Notes under the pieces: generated by a model
Database searches by the model: none
Told to the model about the DNA's origin: nothing
The model's input: only the letters and a program-made list of their open reading frames with translations
Program-made: the position numbers and the translations under genes
Part shown: positions 41,393 through 50,534 of the stretch, piece by piece
How the letters are laid out: each line of letters opens with the position of its first letter
How positions within the stretch are numbered: position 1 is the stretch's first letter
Assembly (NCBI GenBank): GCA_021776245.1
Contig: JAJFGF010000050.1
Span: forward strand, 1-64,000
From: Hyphococcus sp.
GTDB taxonomy: Bacteria > Pseudomonadota > Alphaproteobacteria > Caulobacterales > Parvularculaceae
Direction of reading: 5' to 3'
DNA: 64,000 bases

Positions 41393-41787
41393 CCTAATTC
41401 GAGTTTCGCCTCATCGGACATTTTTTCCGGCGTCCAGGGCGGTTCGAACGTCATAGCCACTTTCACGTCTTCGACGCCGTCAACGCCGCGCACCGCGCTT
41501 TCAACCCAACCTGGCATGTCCTCAGCCACCGGACAGCCCGGCGCAGTCAACGTCATATCCACGGTCAACAGACGGTCGTCATCAAGATCGACCTTATAGA
41601 TGAGGCCGAGTTCATAAATATCAACCGGGATTTCAGGATCATAAACGGTTTTAAGCGCGCGAATAATGTCTGCTGTGATGCGCTCCAGCTCGGTATCCGG
41701 AATAGATGCGGCGCCCGACGTCTCGGCTTGCGGCGTTTCCACCGGTTCGCTTGCGCCCAGATCAATAATATCTCGTTCTTCGTCCAT
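41383..41787 (-). CDS. sufT: SufT / MIP18 (DUF59) Fe-S maturation factor
   Basis: A 134-residue protein with a 30-residue acidic head and a DUF59 domain: ADIIRALKTVYDPEIPVDIYELGLIY, TVDMTLTAPGCPVAEDMPG (the conserved Cys), and VAMTFEPPWTPEKMSDEAKLELG at the end. This is the SufT/PaaD-like family that helps mature Fe-S proteins and is usual in alphaproteobacterial suf operons. It follows sufS by 8 bp. Confidence 0.9.
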   Translation of the reverse strand: MDEERDIIDLGASEPVETPQAETSGAASIPDTELERITADIIRALKTVYDPEIPVDIYELGLIYKVDLDDDRLLTVDMTLTAPGCPVAEDMPGWVESAVRGVDGVEDVKVAMTFEPPWTPEKMSDEAKLELGWL

Positions 41788-41795
41788 AGGTTTTC

Positions 41796-43064
41796 TCAGC
41801 TTAACATTTGATGGGTTTTCAACAGCCCTGCGATCAGAGCGTCGATGTCTTCATGGGTGTTATAGGCGGCGAATGACGCGCGCGACGTCGCGGTCACGCC
41901 AAGATGTTTCATCAAAGGCTGCGCACAATGATGACCGGCGCGCACGGCGACGCCAGTCCGGTCGAGTATCGCTGACACGTCATGGGGATGCGCGCCCTCA
42001 ACGGCGAAGGCGATGATCGGCGCCTTACCGGCCGCACGGCCGTAAACACGCACGAAATTTAGTTTCGCCAGCTCTTCCAGCACATGATCTTTAAGCCGCG
42101 TTTCGTGGGCGGCAATCGCGTCAACGCCTTTGCTTTCCATCCAGCGCAGCGCAGCGCCCAGCCCAAGGGCTTCAAGGATCGGCGGCGTTCCCGCTTCAAA
42201 CCGATGCGGCGGATCGTTATAAGTCACGTGTTCGGTCGTCACCATGTCGATCATTTCACCGCCGCCTTTAAAGGGCGGCAATGCTTCAAGGGCGGCTTTC
42301 TTCCCGTAGAGAACGCCAATACCGGTGGGACCGTATAATTTGTGCCCGGTCATCACATAAAAATCGCAATCAAGATCGCGCACATCAACGCGGCCATGAA
42401 CGCCCGCCTGACAACCATCGAAGAGTATTTTGGCGCCATGGTCGTGGGCAATCGCCGTCAGTTCCCGCGCCGGCGTCAGCGCGCCCAATACATTCGACAT
42501 ATGCGAAATCGCGACAAGTTTTGTGCGGGCCGAAAACAACGCGCGATAGACTTCAAGATCGATCTCGCCGTCTTCGGAAACGTCCAGCCATTTCAGAACG
42601 GCGCCTTTTCGCTCACGCAACAGATGCCAGGGGACGATATTGGAATGGTGTTCCATCAGCGACAATATGATTTCATCGCCTTCTTTAATGTCTCCGGCGC
42701 CCATTGCGTAGGAAACAAGATTGAACGCGTCAGTGCCGCCGGTTGTAAAAATAATCTCATCGGGCGATCCCGCATTGAGGAACCGCGCTACGGTCTTTCG
42801 GGCGTCTTCAAACGCCGTTGTCGCTTCATTTGAAAGAAGATGGAGGCCTCGATGCACATTCGCATAGGAATGCTCCATCGCATGGCTCATTGCGTCAATC
42901 ACCGCGCGCGGTTTTTGCGCTGACGCCGCGCTGTCGAGATAGGCCAGCGGCTTGCCATAGGCTTCGCGCTTGAGGATTGGAAATTCCTCACGCAGCGCTG
43001 CAACATCGAGTGGCGATAATGGCGCTTTTTTCAACGGATCCGCACTCATACCGCCTCCAGCCAT
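41796..43064 (-). CDS. sufS: Cysteine desulfurase SufS
   Basis: A 422-residue PLP enzyme of group II. REAYGKPLAYLDSAASAQKP is the N-terminal signature, YVMTGHKLYGPTGIGVLYG carries the PLP Lys, and RAGHHCAQPLM has the catalytic Cys. It removes sulfur from cysteine as persulfide for the SufBCD scaffold. The usual partner SufE/SufU is not in this window. It overlaps sufD by 19 nt. Confidence 0.95.
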   Translation of the reverse strand: MAGGGMSADPLKKAPLSPLDVAALREEFPILKREAYGKPLAYLDSAASAQKPRAVIDAMSHAMEHSYANVHRGLHLLSNEATTAFEDARKTVARFLNAGSPDEIIFTTGGTDAFNLVSYAMGAGDIKEGDEIILSLMEHHSNIVPWHLLRERKGAVLKWLDVSEDGEIDLEVYRALFSARTKLVAISHMSNVLGALTPARELTAIAHDHGAKILFDGCQAGVHGRVDVRDLDCDFYVMTGHKLYGPTGIGVLYGKKAALEALPPFKGGGEMIDMVTTEHVTYNDPPHRFEAGTPPILEALGLGAALRWMESKGVDAIAAHETRLKDHVLEELAKLNFVRVYGRAAGKAPIIAFAVEGAHPHDVSAILDRTGVAVRAGHHCAQPLMKHLGVTATSRASFAAYNTHEDIDALIAGLLKTHQMLS

Positions 43065-44281
43065 TGATTGACGCGAGCGCCGAAAATGTTGCGCACGCCG
43101 TCATCAGGAATTCCGTCAATTACCTCGCCGACAAACGCTTCAATCAACAGCGCCCGCGCGCAATGCTCGTCAAGCCCGCGTTGACGCAGATAAAAAAGCG
43201 CATCGTCATCAAGCGCGCCCGACGTCGAGCCATGGGCGCATTCAACATCATCGGCGTAAATTTCAAGCTCCGGCTTGTGATTTGCCTCGGCCATATCCGA
43301 TAGCAGGAGGGCATTCGCAGTCATTTTCGCATCTGTTTTTTGCGCCGTGCGCTCGACCAGAAACTTCCCTTGAAAAATGTTGCGTCCTCGATCGCGCACA
43401 ACGCCCTTGTGAAGCTGGCGCGTCGTACATTCTTCACCCTGATGGCCGACAATGGTCGTGAAATCAGAATGACGCTCATCCGAAAGCAGTGATGCACTGG
43501 CAATTCTACTCTCGCTGCCGTCGCTTGGATAAAGCATATGGGTTTCGTGGCGGCAAAGCGCACCGCCGGTTGAGAGACTGGTCTGTTTGAATTTCGCCGA
43601 CCGGCTCATCATCACGCCGCAAAAGGCGTGCGTAATCATCTCGGCGCCCGCATTCTGCAGCAGATAACGTTCGACCTGTGCGCCCTCACGCACGCCAAGA
43701 TGAAACAGCGTCGAATAATAGGCGCCGGCGCCTTCAAAGCTTTCGATGATTGTGAGGCGGCTTTCTTCCTCTGCTCGAGCCAGAGTCTGTGAAAATACCG
43801 GCGTCGAACCTGAATTAATATGCCGGATCAAAACCGGACGCACTAACTCTACGCCCTGAAGGACTCTGATCCCCAGCGCCTTGCGCGTCATCGCCACATT
43901 AAGCGCTGCGATTGCATGATCATCCATATGCGGCGATGCGCCAACAGGATCTATGATGCCATATTCTATCCCTTCAACCGCATCATTTCCCGGCACGATA
44001 ATCCGTCCATCGACGATCCGGATTTCGATCGGATTGAGGCCTGCAAAATCCGACGGCGCGATGGCGACGGCGCCAGCCCTGTCGTTCGCCGGCTGAAGCC
44101 GGCGCAGGGCTGCGTTAAAGTCGGACCACTTCCAGCCCTCAACGCGGCGATTTGGAAAGCCATGTTTTTGAAATCGCTCAAAGGCGGCGGCCTGCGCCTC
44201 GCTGGTCTGCGACCGCGCAGCGAATGCCGCCCGCAGACCGGTTTCCAATGGCGATGGGTTTATGAGGGGGGTTGAACTCAT
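43046..44281 (-). CDS. sufD: Fe-S cluster scaffold subunit SufD
   Basis: A 411-residue SufD with the C-terminal beta-helix core and typical block CAHGSTSGALDDDALFYLRQRGL, where the Cys and His are conserved near the SufB interface, plus ARALLIEAFVGEVID. It forms SufBC2D with SufB and SufC and assists iron entry. The start is 6 bp after sufC. Confidence 0.93.
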   Translation of the reverse strand: MSSTPLINPSPLETGLRAAFAARSQTSEAQAAAFERFQKHGFPNRRVEGWKWSDFNAALRRLQPANDRAGAVAIAPSDFAGLNPIEIRIVDGRIIVPGNDAVEGIEYGIIDPVGASPHMDDHAIAALNVAMTRKALGIRVLQGVELVRPVLIRHINSGSTPVFSQTLARAEEESRLTIIESFEGAGAYYSTLFHLGVREGAQVERYLLQNAGAEMITHAFCGVMMSRSAKFKQTSLSTGGALCRHETHMLYPSDGSESRIASASLLSDERHSDFTTIVGHQGEECTTRQLHKGVVRDRGRNIFQGKFLVERTAQKTDAKMTANALLLSDMAEANHKPELEIYADDVECAHGSTSGALDDDALFYLRQRGLDEHCARALLIEAFVGEVIDGIPDDGVRNIFGARVNQWLEAV

Positions 44282-44287
44282 TTTGTC

Positions 44288-45034
44288 TTACGCCGCCTCA
44301 ATAAACTGGTCATAGCCGGAGCGCTCAAGTTCCGCCGCAAGTTCCGGGCCGCCGGATTTGACGATCCGCCCGTCCGCAAGCACATGCACAGCATCCGGTT
44401 TGATATAATCCAGCAGACGCTGATAATGCGTGATCACGAGAAAGCCGCGCGACGGATCGCGCAATTCGTTGACGACATCACCAACCATTTTCAGCGCATC
44501 AATATCGAGGCCGGAATCAGTTTCATCCATGATTGCAAAGCGCGGCTCGAACATGACAAGCTGCAACATTTCCATGCGCTTTTTCTCACCGCCGGAAAAT
44601 CCCACATTAAACGGGCGCTTGATTTTGGCGTCGTTAAGTCCGACGAGCTTTGCTTTTGCCCGGATTGATTTTAGAAAATCCGCCGCTGAAATCTCTTCTT
44701 CGCTGCGCGCCTTTCGTTGCGCGTTCATGGCGGTGCGGATAAAATTCATGGTTTGAACGCCGGGAATTTCTATGGGGTGCTGAAATGAGAGAAAAAGCCC
44801 TTTTGCGGCGCGTTCATTTGGATCAAGCGCAAGCAGATTATCGCCGTCAAGCGTCACGCCCCCTGAAAGAACCTCATAGGCGTCGCGCCCGGCGATCGTG
44901 TGCGACAATGTTGATTTGCCGGAACCGTTCGGCCCCATAATGGCGTGCACTTCGCCTGCAGGCACTTCCAGCGTCAGCCCTTTAAGGATTTCGGCGCCGT
45001 CAACGGCGACATGAAGATCTTCAATTTTCAGCAT
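44288..45034 (-). CDS. sufC: Fe-S assembly ATPase SufC
   Basis: A 248-residue ABC-type ATPase starting at MLKIEDLHVAV (45034), with AAGGAAATAAGA upstream; the frame is open to 45058. Walker A GPNGSGKSTLSH, signature NVGFSGGEKKRMEMLQ, Walker B FAIMDETDSGLDID, and VITHYQRLL for the switch His are all intact. It powers conformational change in SufBCD. It starts 2 bp beyond the ridA-like gene end. Confidence 0.95.
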   Translation of the reverse strand: MLKIEDLHVAVDGAEILKGLTLEVPAGEVHAIMGPNGSGKSTLSHTIAGRDAYEVLSGGVTLDGDNLLALDPNERAAKGLFLSFQHPIEIPGVQTMNFIRTAMNAQRKARSEEEISAADFLKSIRAKAKLVGLNDAKIKRPFNVGFSGGEKKRMEMLQLVMFEPRFAIMDETDSGLDIDALKMVGDVVNELRDPSRGFLVITHYQRLLDYIKPDAVHVLADGRIVKSGGPELAAELERSGYDQFIEAA

Positions 45035-45036
45035 TC

Positions 45037-45480
45037 TTATTTCCTTATCGCCAGGCATTCAATTTCAACGGCGGCGCCAAGCGCCAGACCGTCAGCCCCG
45101 AGTGTAGAGCGCGCCGGCTTATCGCCTGGAAAAGCAGCGGCGTAAGCGGCATTCATTTCGCCATAACTCGCCATGTCATCGAGAAAGACTGTGCATTTAA
45201 CGATGTCTGCGAGATTCGCGTCGTGACGCGCCAGCGTCGCCCGATAATTTTCGAAAATCTGCGTCGTCTCAGCGCCGACGCCACCTTCAACCAAATCCAT
45301 ACTGCCGGGAGCGCGGCCGATCACCCCGGAAAGATAGATGGTATCGCCGACGACAACAGCAGATGAAAATGGCAGATCGCCCGACAGTGACGGGTCGCGG
45401 TCAAATTCGCGCGGCGCAGGTTCCGCGCCGCATGCGGCAAGACCAAACAACATGCCGGCAATCATCGATGACTTCATCAT
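45037..45480 (-). CDS. RidA family protein with lipoprotein signal
   Basis: A 147-residue protein. The N-terminus SSMIAGMLFGLAACGAEP is a lipoprotein signal with Cys17 as the lipidated residue; the Rid fold follows (residues 35-147): VVVGDTIYLSGVIGR, TTQIFENYRATLARHDANLADIVKCTVFLDDM and RSTLGADGLALGAAVEIECLA. The Arg used by active Rid deaminases is present (ARSTLG). Rid proteins normally clear reactive enamines in the cytosol, so an envelope form is noteworthy. It lies between cupin and sufC genes. Confidence 0.85.
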   Translation of the reverse strand: MMKSSMIAGMLFGLAACGAEPAPREFDRDPSLSGDLPFSSAVVVGDTIYLSGVIGRAPGSMDLVEGGVGAETTQIFENYRATLARHDANLADIVKCTVFLDDMASYGEMNAAYAAAFPGDKPARSTLGADGLALGAAVEIECLAIRK

Positions 45481-45830
45481 TCCGCCGCCCCTTTTGGTTC
45501 GATGATCACATAGATCGTGGTCGTATCGCCGGTATTTAACGCTTCATGCCATTCAACGCCGTCGCTCCACCAGGTCGCGCCGGCGGGCGTCGGCTGTTCG
45601 CGGGTTCCGTTCTTGTCGGTAATCTGCATCACGCCGCCTTCGACGATGTAGCCCCAATGAGGCGGATGATAGTGGCGTTCATGGCCGACGCCCGGTGCAA
45701 ATGTACAACGCGCGGCGCGCATCTCTTGGTTTTCAAACAAAAGGTCGCAAACCTTCTCGCCTTCCCAGCCCGCGTCAATCGGATTGAGAAGCGTAACGGC
45801 TTGCAGCAACAACATCGATTCAATGATCAC
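45477..45830 (-). CDS. Small cupin-domain protein (suf insert, second cupin)
   Basis: A 117-residue single cupin starting at GTG 45830 (or ATG five codons on). GVGHERHYHPPHWGYIVEGG gives the metal ligands His-His-(Glu) in the form H-x-H-P-P-H-W-G, and VEWHEALNTGD the last His. The hydrophobic first residues are too short for a clear signal peptide. It overlaps the RidA gene by 4 nt. Substrate unknown; the pairing with another cupin and RidA suggests a small-molecule detoxification or modification step. Confidence 0.8.
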   Translation of the reverse strand: MIIESMLLLQAVTLLNPIDAGWEGEKVCDLLFENQEMRAARCTFAPGVGHERHYHPPHWGYIVEGGVMQITDKNGTREQPTPAGATWWSDGVEWHEALNTGDTTTIYVIIEPKGAAE

Positions 45831-45845
45831 GACCTAATCCTCATC

Positions 45846-46361
45846 TCAATCATCCTCGCCGTCGAAATAACCGATCGACATGTCAGTACGGCCAATGAAT
45901 CGGATACGCGCGGATTGTGGGTTGCCTTTTTCGCTCTGCGAATAGACCAGGAATTTTCCTGAATCCGGATATTCCACCACATCCGGTTCACCGATGGTTG
46001 AGATCGCCAGATACTTTAAGATCTTGTCGCCAGTATTGATGATCTGGTGGGCGCGCTCCGGCCCACCCGTCGGCGCAGCAAGAACGTCGCCTGCCCGGAT
46101 CGAATATTTCTCTTCTCCGAAGCGATATTCGCCGCTGCCCTCAATCACATAAAACATCTCTTCAAGTTCATGATGCACATGAAACGGAAAGGCGATTTTT
46201 CCAGGCTCGACGACGGTTATCATGGCGCCGAGTTTTTCCGCGCCGATCACAGGTCCGATACGGCCAAGTCTTGCTTTAAACTTGCCATTGGGGCTTGCGA
46301 AATCCATCAATTTGACGGCGTCAATATTCGTTACCGGATTGGCAATTTTTTCCGCGCTCAT
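45846..46361 (-). CDS. Cupin-domain protein (suf insert, first cupin)
   Basis: A 171-residue cytosolic cupin. [48 protein letters not shown] read in pieces is a full cupin motif 1 and 2 with His-x-His-His, Glu and final His. The end ([27 protein letters not shown]) is a feature of cupins with a small C-terminal extension. Its start overlaps the sufB stop by 4 nt, so it is tightly coupled to sufB. Function unknown. Confidence 0.85.
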   Translation of the reverse strand: MSAEKIANPVTNIDAVKLMDFASPNGKFKARLGRIGPVIGAEKLGAMITVVEPGKIAFPFHVHHELEEMFYVIEGSGEYRFGEEKYSIRAGDVLAAPTGGPERAHQIINTGDKILKYLAISTIGEPDVVEYPDSGKFLVYSQSEKGNPQSARIRFIGRTDMSIGYFDGEDD

Positions 46362-47839
46362 CCGACGCTCCCTTCCAGGCTGACGCTCACAAGCTTTTGC
46401 GCTTCAACGGCAAATTCCATGGGTAATTCCTGCAGGACTTCCTTACAAAAGCCGTTGACGAGGAGCGCGACAGCTTCTTCTTCGGACAATCCCCGTTGCT
46501 GGCAATAAAACAGTTGATCTTCGGAAAGGCGCGACGTTGTTGCTTCATGCTCGAGAACCGCTGAAGCGTTCTTACTCTCCACATATGGCACCGTATGAGC
46601 GCCGCATTGATTGCCAATCAATAATGAATCGCATTGGGTAAAGTTCCGCGCAGAAGATGATTTGCGGTGAACGCTGACAAGGCCGCGATAAGTCGAATTT
46701 GATTTTCCCGCCGAAATCCCTTTGGCAATGATCCGCGATTTCGTGTTCTTGCCCAGATGGATCATTTTGGTGCCGGTGTCGGCCTGCTGATGATTGTTGG
46801 TGATGGCGATCGAATAAAACTCACCCTGGCTGTTGTCGCCTTTCAAAATGCATGACGGATATTTCCAGGTCACCGCCGAGCCGGTTTCAACCTGCGTCCA
46901 CGACACTTTCGAATTGACGCCGCGGCAATCGGCGCGTTTGGTGACAAAATTATAAATCCCGCCCTTGCCGTCCTTGTCGCCGGGATACCAGTTCTGAACT
47001 GTGGAATATTTAATCTCGGCATCATCCTCGATAATGAGTTCCACCACCGCCGCGTGCAGCTGGTTTTCATCACGCATGGGCGCCGTGCAACCTTCAAGAT
47101 AGGAAACATAAGAGCCCGGCGCGGCAATAATCAGCGTCCGCTCAAACTGACCGGTATTGGCTTCATTGATGCGAAAATAAGTCGAAAGCTCCATAGGGCA
47201 GCGAACGCCTTCGGGCACATAAACAAAAGTCCCGTCGGAGAAGACTGCAGAATTCAGGGTTGCAAAGAAATTGTCGGACGTCGGGACGACTGTGCCGAGA
47301 TATTTTTTGACGAGCTCAGAGTGCTCCCGCACCGCCTCCGAAATAGACATGAAAATAACGCCGGCTTTGGCGAGCTCTGCGCGAAATGTCGTCGCAACAG
47401 AGACGCTGTCGAACACCGCATCCACCGCAACCTTTGGCGCGCCTTCAACACCCAACAGAACTTCCGCTTCTTTTAAGGGAATGCCGAGTTTTTCAAAATC
47501 CGCAAGAATTTCCGGCGGCACATCGTCGATCGACTCGTATTTCGCGCCGGTTTTGGGTTCCGCGTAATAATAAGCGTCCTGATAATCTATTTCCGGATAG
47601 TTCACCATCGCCCATGTGGGCTCGGTCATGGTGAGCCAGCGCCTGAACGCGTCGAGCCGCCATTCAAGCAACCATTCCGGCTCTTCTTTTTTGGTGGAGA
47701 TATAACGAATGGTTTCTTCCGTCAGGCCTTTCGGCGCCTTTTCAGATTCAATATCCGTCGTGAACCCATATTTATAGGTTTCGAGCGATTTTGCCGTCTC
47801 GACAGTTTCTTTGCTGATGTTTTCTTTAACTTCGGACAT
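46358..47839 (-). CDS. sufB: Fe-S cluster scaffold subunit SufB
   Basis: A 493-residue SufB. It shows [18 protein letters not shown], the central [42 protein letters not shown] (conserved Cys), [30 protein letters not shown], and the C-terminal [35 protein letters not shown], all in pieces. It is the cluster scaffold and starts directly after the desulfurase stop (adjacent). Confidence 0.96.
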   Translation of the reverse strand: MSEVKENISKETVETAKSLETYKYGFTTDIESEKAPKGLTEETIRYISTKKEEPEWLLEWRLDAFRRWLTMTEPTWAMVNYPEIDYQDAYYYAEPKTGAKYESIDDVPPEILADFEKLGIPLKEAEVLLGVEGAPKVAVDAVFDSVSVATTFRAELAKAGVIFMSISEAVREHSELVKKYLGTVVPTSDNFFATLNSAVFSDGTFVYVPEGVRCPMELSTYFRINEANTGQFERTLIIAAPGSYVSYLEGCTAPMRDENQLHAAVVELIIEDDAEIKYSTVQNWYPGDKDGKGGIYNFVTKRADCRGVNSKVSWTQVETGSAVTWKYPSCILKGDNSQGEFYSIAITNNHQQADTGTKMIHLGKNTKSRIIAKGISAGKSNSTYRGLVSVHRKSSSARNFTQCDSLLIGNQCGAHTVPYVESKNASAVLEHEATTSRLSEDQLFYCQQRGLSEEEAVALLVNGFCKEVLQELPMEFAVEAQKLVSVSLEGSVG

Positions 47840-48979
47840 CTACGCCGCCCTCGCCTTGATGCGCCCGTAGGCTTTCGGCCATTCACGGATGAAAGCATCG
47901 GCGTCTTCCCGGGTCGAATTCCACCCGAGCGATACGCGGATCGATGTGGTTGCTTCTTCTTCGCTCGCGCCCATGGCGGTCAAAACATGGCTTGGATTTG
48001 ATTTGCCTGAAGAACACGCTGAGCCGGCTGAAACGGCAATGCCCGCAAGATCCATACTCATCAATTGCGTGGCGCCGGAAAATGCAGGCGCCGACAGACA
48101 AAGCGTTCCCGGCAGGCGTTCGGCTTCGCCGCCCCAGACGCGCGCGCCCGCATTTATCACCGCCGCCTGCATTTCATTGCGCAGCCGCGCGATTTCTTCA
48201 GCACGCGCAAGACTTTCTTTTGCCATTGCGCAAGCCTTGCCGAGCCCGGCAATGCCCGGCGTGTTCGTTGTACTGGCGCGGCGGTTCATTTCCTGACCGC
48301 CGCCGCGCAAGACCGGATCGAGCGGCAGATTGGGGCCGGCAATCACAGCGCCGACGCCGAGCGGCCCGCCGAATTTGTGACCGGTAAACGACATGATGTC
48401 AGCGCCGGACATGACAAAATTGACCGGGACTTTACCGACCGCTTGCGCAGCATCGCAAAACAAAAGCCCGCTAAATTCATGAGTGATCGCGGCGGCCTCG
48501 GCGATCGGCTGAATGACGCCCGTCTCATTATTGGCGAACATCAGACACACCAGAAACGGTCCGCTCTCACCCGCCTGATAACGATGCAAGCGCTCACGCA
48601 ACAGGTCGAGATCAATCACGCCGGCGCTCGTCACTGGTAAGATTTCAATTGCAGCGCCTGTCGTTTCCGCATTCGCTGTAACAGCGGGATGCTCGAACGC
48701 GCTGATATAGATGCGCTTTATTCCATGCGCCTTTACAGCGCCGTGCAGCACATAATGGATCGACTCTGTACCGCTGCTGGTAAAAACAACGCCATTGACC
48801 GGCGCGTTAACAAGGCTGCGGATTTCTTCCCGCGCATCCTCAACAATTTTATGAGCGCGTCGCCCTTCTTCATGTACGGACAAAGCGTTACCGTCCATCG
48901 CCATCGCCGCCGAAACAGCATCGATCACTTCGGGGCGCACGGGCGCAGTTGCGTTATGGTCAAGATAGTGTCGCGTCAT
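47840..48979 (-). CDS. Second cysteine desulfurase (NifS/IscS type)
   Basis: A 379-residue PLP enzyme of group I: HYLDHNATAPVRPEVID start, FTGHKFGGPLGVGA with the PLP Lys, and SAGSACSSGKSNPSHVL with the catalytic Cys on a long loop. It differs in class from the group II SufS encoded downstream, so this operon has two sulfur donors. It overlaps iscR by 4 nt. Close to IscS in type, though shorter at the C-terminus. Confidence 0.92.
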   Translation of the reverse strand: MTRHYLDHNATAPVRPEVIDAVSAAMAMDGNALSVHEEGRRAHKIVEDAREEIRSLVNAPVNGVVFTSSGTESIHYVLHGAVKAHGIKRIYISAFEHPAVTANAETTGAAIEILPVTSAGVIDLDLLRERLHRYQAGESGPFLVCLMFANNETGVIQPIAEAAAITHEFSGLLFCDAAQAVGKVPVNFVMSGADIMSFTGHKFGGPLGVGAVIAGPNLPLDPVLRGGGQEMNRRASTTNTPGIAGLGKACAMAKESLARAEEIARLRNEMQAAVINAGARVWGGEAERLPGTLCLSAPAFSGATQLMSMDLAGIAVSAGSACSSGKSNPSHVLTAMGASEEEATTSIRVSLGWNSTREDADAFIREWPKAYGRIKARAA

Positions 48980-49452
48980 TCAGCCGCCCCTGAAAAATGC
49001 CGTTCGCTGCGATGGGGCGCATTGACCGCCGCCATGCCAAGAATGCGTTTTTCAATAATGTCCTCAAGACTGACCGCGTTTAGAAAAATGTCGATCTGCC
49101 GACCAAGCTCATCCCACAGATCGTGGGTCAGACAGCGCGCCGTCGTCCCCTGACAACCAATGCTTGAGCCCGTCGCGCAAGCTGTCGTCTTAATATGCTC
49201 GTCAACCGCTTCGACAATGTCAGCGATTCGAATGTGGGCTGGCGCGCTGGCCAGACGATAGCCGCCGGAAACGCCGCGCTCGCTTTTGACCAGCCCGGCG
49301 CGGCGAAGTTTGGCAAAAAGCTGTTCCAGATAGGAAAGCGATATGCCCTGCCGCAAAGCGACGTCGGAAAGCGCGACGGGCTCGTTGCTGCCTAAAGCCG
49401 CGATATCCGCCAGGGCGGCGACCGCATATCTGCCTTTTGTGGTGAGCTTCAC
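48976..49452 (-). CDS. iscR: IscR-type Rrf2 regulator
   Basis: A 158-residue Rrf2 protein using GTG 49452, preceded by GGGGAG 9 nt upstream, because the family starts at (M)KLTTKGRYAV; the frame is open to 49488. The HTH is VALRQGISLSYLEQLFAKLRRAGL, and SVRGVSGGYRLA-like GVSGGYRLASAP follows. Cys92, Cys100 and Cys107 with His110 parallel the 2Fe-2S ligands of E. coli IscR (C92, C98, C104, H107), with slightly wider spacing. It should sense cluster supply and repress the operon from the site at 49558-49586. Confidence 0.93.
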   Translation of the reverse strand: MKLTTKGRYAVAALADIAALGSNEPVALSDVALRQGISLSYLEQLFAKLRRAGLVKSERGVSGGYRLASAPAHIRIADIVEAVDEHIKTTACATGSSIGCQGTTARCLTHDLWDELGRQIDIFLNAVSLEDIIEKRILGMAAVNAPHRSERHFSGAAE

Positions 49453-49557
49453 TTTTACGGCTCCCCGTTGTTCAAAATAGCGCTTCAAATTAGCGCAATC
49501 GCTGGCGCCGCAGCGAAAACGTGCTATACGCGCCCGCCGAGCGACATCATTGCAGTT

Positions 49558-49586
49558 GAAATAAGAAATCCTACTAAATTCGTCAA
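49558..49586 (-). promoter_or_regulatory. Candidate iscR promoter with overlapping IscR-like site
   Basis: On the minus strand TTGACG (49586-49581), a 17-nt spacer, and TATTTC (49563-49558) make a fair sigma-70 promoter. The spacer reads AATTTAGTAGGATTTCT; TTGACGAATTTAGTAGGAT resembles the TGAC-N-AGT half-site layout of IscR type 1 sites. Binding would block RNA polymerase. Predicted by eye only; the start codon is about 105 bp downstream. Confidence 0.5.
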
Positions 49587-49712
49587 CATTAAATTCTTTG
49601 AGAATCGTTGGATTTCATAGATTTTATGACGAAATCGCCTGCACGAAGGTCAATAAAAAAGTAATTCGCTGGGGTTTATAGCGCCAGCGGCAACGCGTTG
49701 AAAAGGAAGTCG

Positions 49713-50387
49713 ATGCCTGAAGTCATATTCGCTGGCCCCGAAGGCCGCCTCGAAGGCCGTTATCAAAAGGGCAAGGGCGATACGCCGCCGGTCGCCCTCA
49801 TTCTCCACCCGCACCCCCTGTTTGGCGGCACCATGAACAACCGCGCGACCTACGAACTCTATCAAATGTTCGTCCGCCGCGGCTTTTCAACGATGCGGTT
49901 TAACTTTCGCGGCATCGGCCGCAGCCAGGGTGAATATGACCAGGGCCAGGGCGAGCTTGCGGATGCGGCGACAGCGCTTGATTATATGCAGCAAATGAAC
50001 CCGAATGCGCCATTTACCTGGGTCGCCGGGTTTTCGTTCGGATCGTGGATCGCGATGCAGCTATTGATGCGCCGGCCGGAGATCGTTGGATTTATCGCTG
50101 GATCAACGCCCGCCAATCTTTATGATTTTTCGTTCCTCGCGCCCTGTCCCTCGTCAGGGGTTGTTCTCCATGGCGAGCTCGACAAAATCTGTGTGCCGGA
50201 AGAAACCAGGGGCATGGTTGAACGCACTCGCACCCAGAGAGGCCGTAAAGTCGAATTTCAGGTCATTTCCGGCGCCGACCATTTTTTTGAGACGCATATG
50301 GACGAATTTCTCGAAGCCGCTGAAGCCTACCTTGATGCGCGTCTTGCTTACGAAAAGCCGGAAGGCAAATATCACGGCGAGCTATAA
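49713..50387 (+). CDS. Alpha/beta hydrolase
   Basis: A 224-residue protein starting at MPEVIFAGPEG (49713), with AAAGGAAG upstream. ALILHPHPLFGGTMNNR is the oxyanion block, nucleophile motif GFSFGSW, acid in HGELDKIC and His in SGADHFFE. FNFRGIGRSQGEYDQGQGEL between them is typical of the KANL3/Tex30-like or dienelactone hydrolase-like bacterial group. Substrate unknown. Divergent from the suf operon. Confidence 0.88.
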   Translation: MPEVIFAGPEGRLEGRYQKGKGDTPPVALILHPHPLFGGTMNNRATYELYQMFVRRGFSTMRFNFRGIGRSQGEYDQGQGELADAATALDYMQQMNPNAPFTWVAGFSFGSWIAMQLLMRRPEIVGFIAGSTPANLYDFSFLAPCPSSGVVLHGELDKICVPEETRGMVERTRTQRGRKVEFQVISGADHFFETHMDEFLEAAEAYLDARLAYEKPEGKYHGEL

Positions 50388-50534
50388 ATTCCTTACAACC
50401 TATGGTCGATTAACATTAATCGGCGCCGCCCTTTGGGCGGGCGTTTCAACCCGGCCCGGAAACGGCGCCGGGTTTGCTTTTGGCGCCTTAACTTTGCTTT
50501 GCAGCCCTTTTGACATAGACTATAGGCAAGGACC

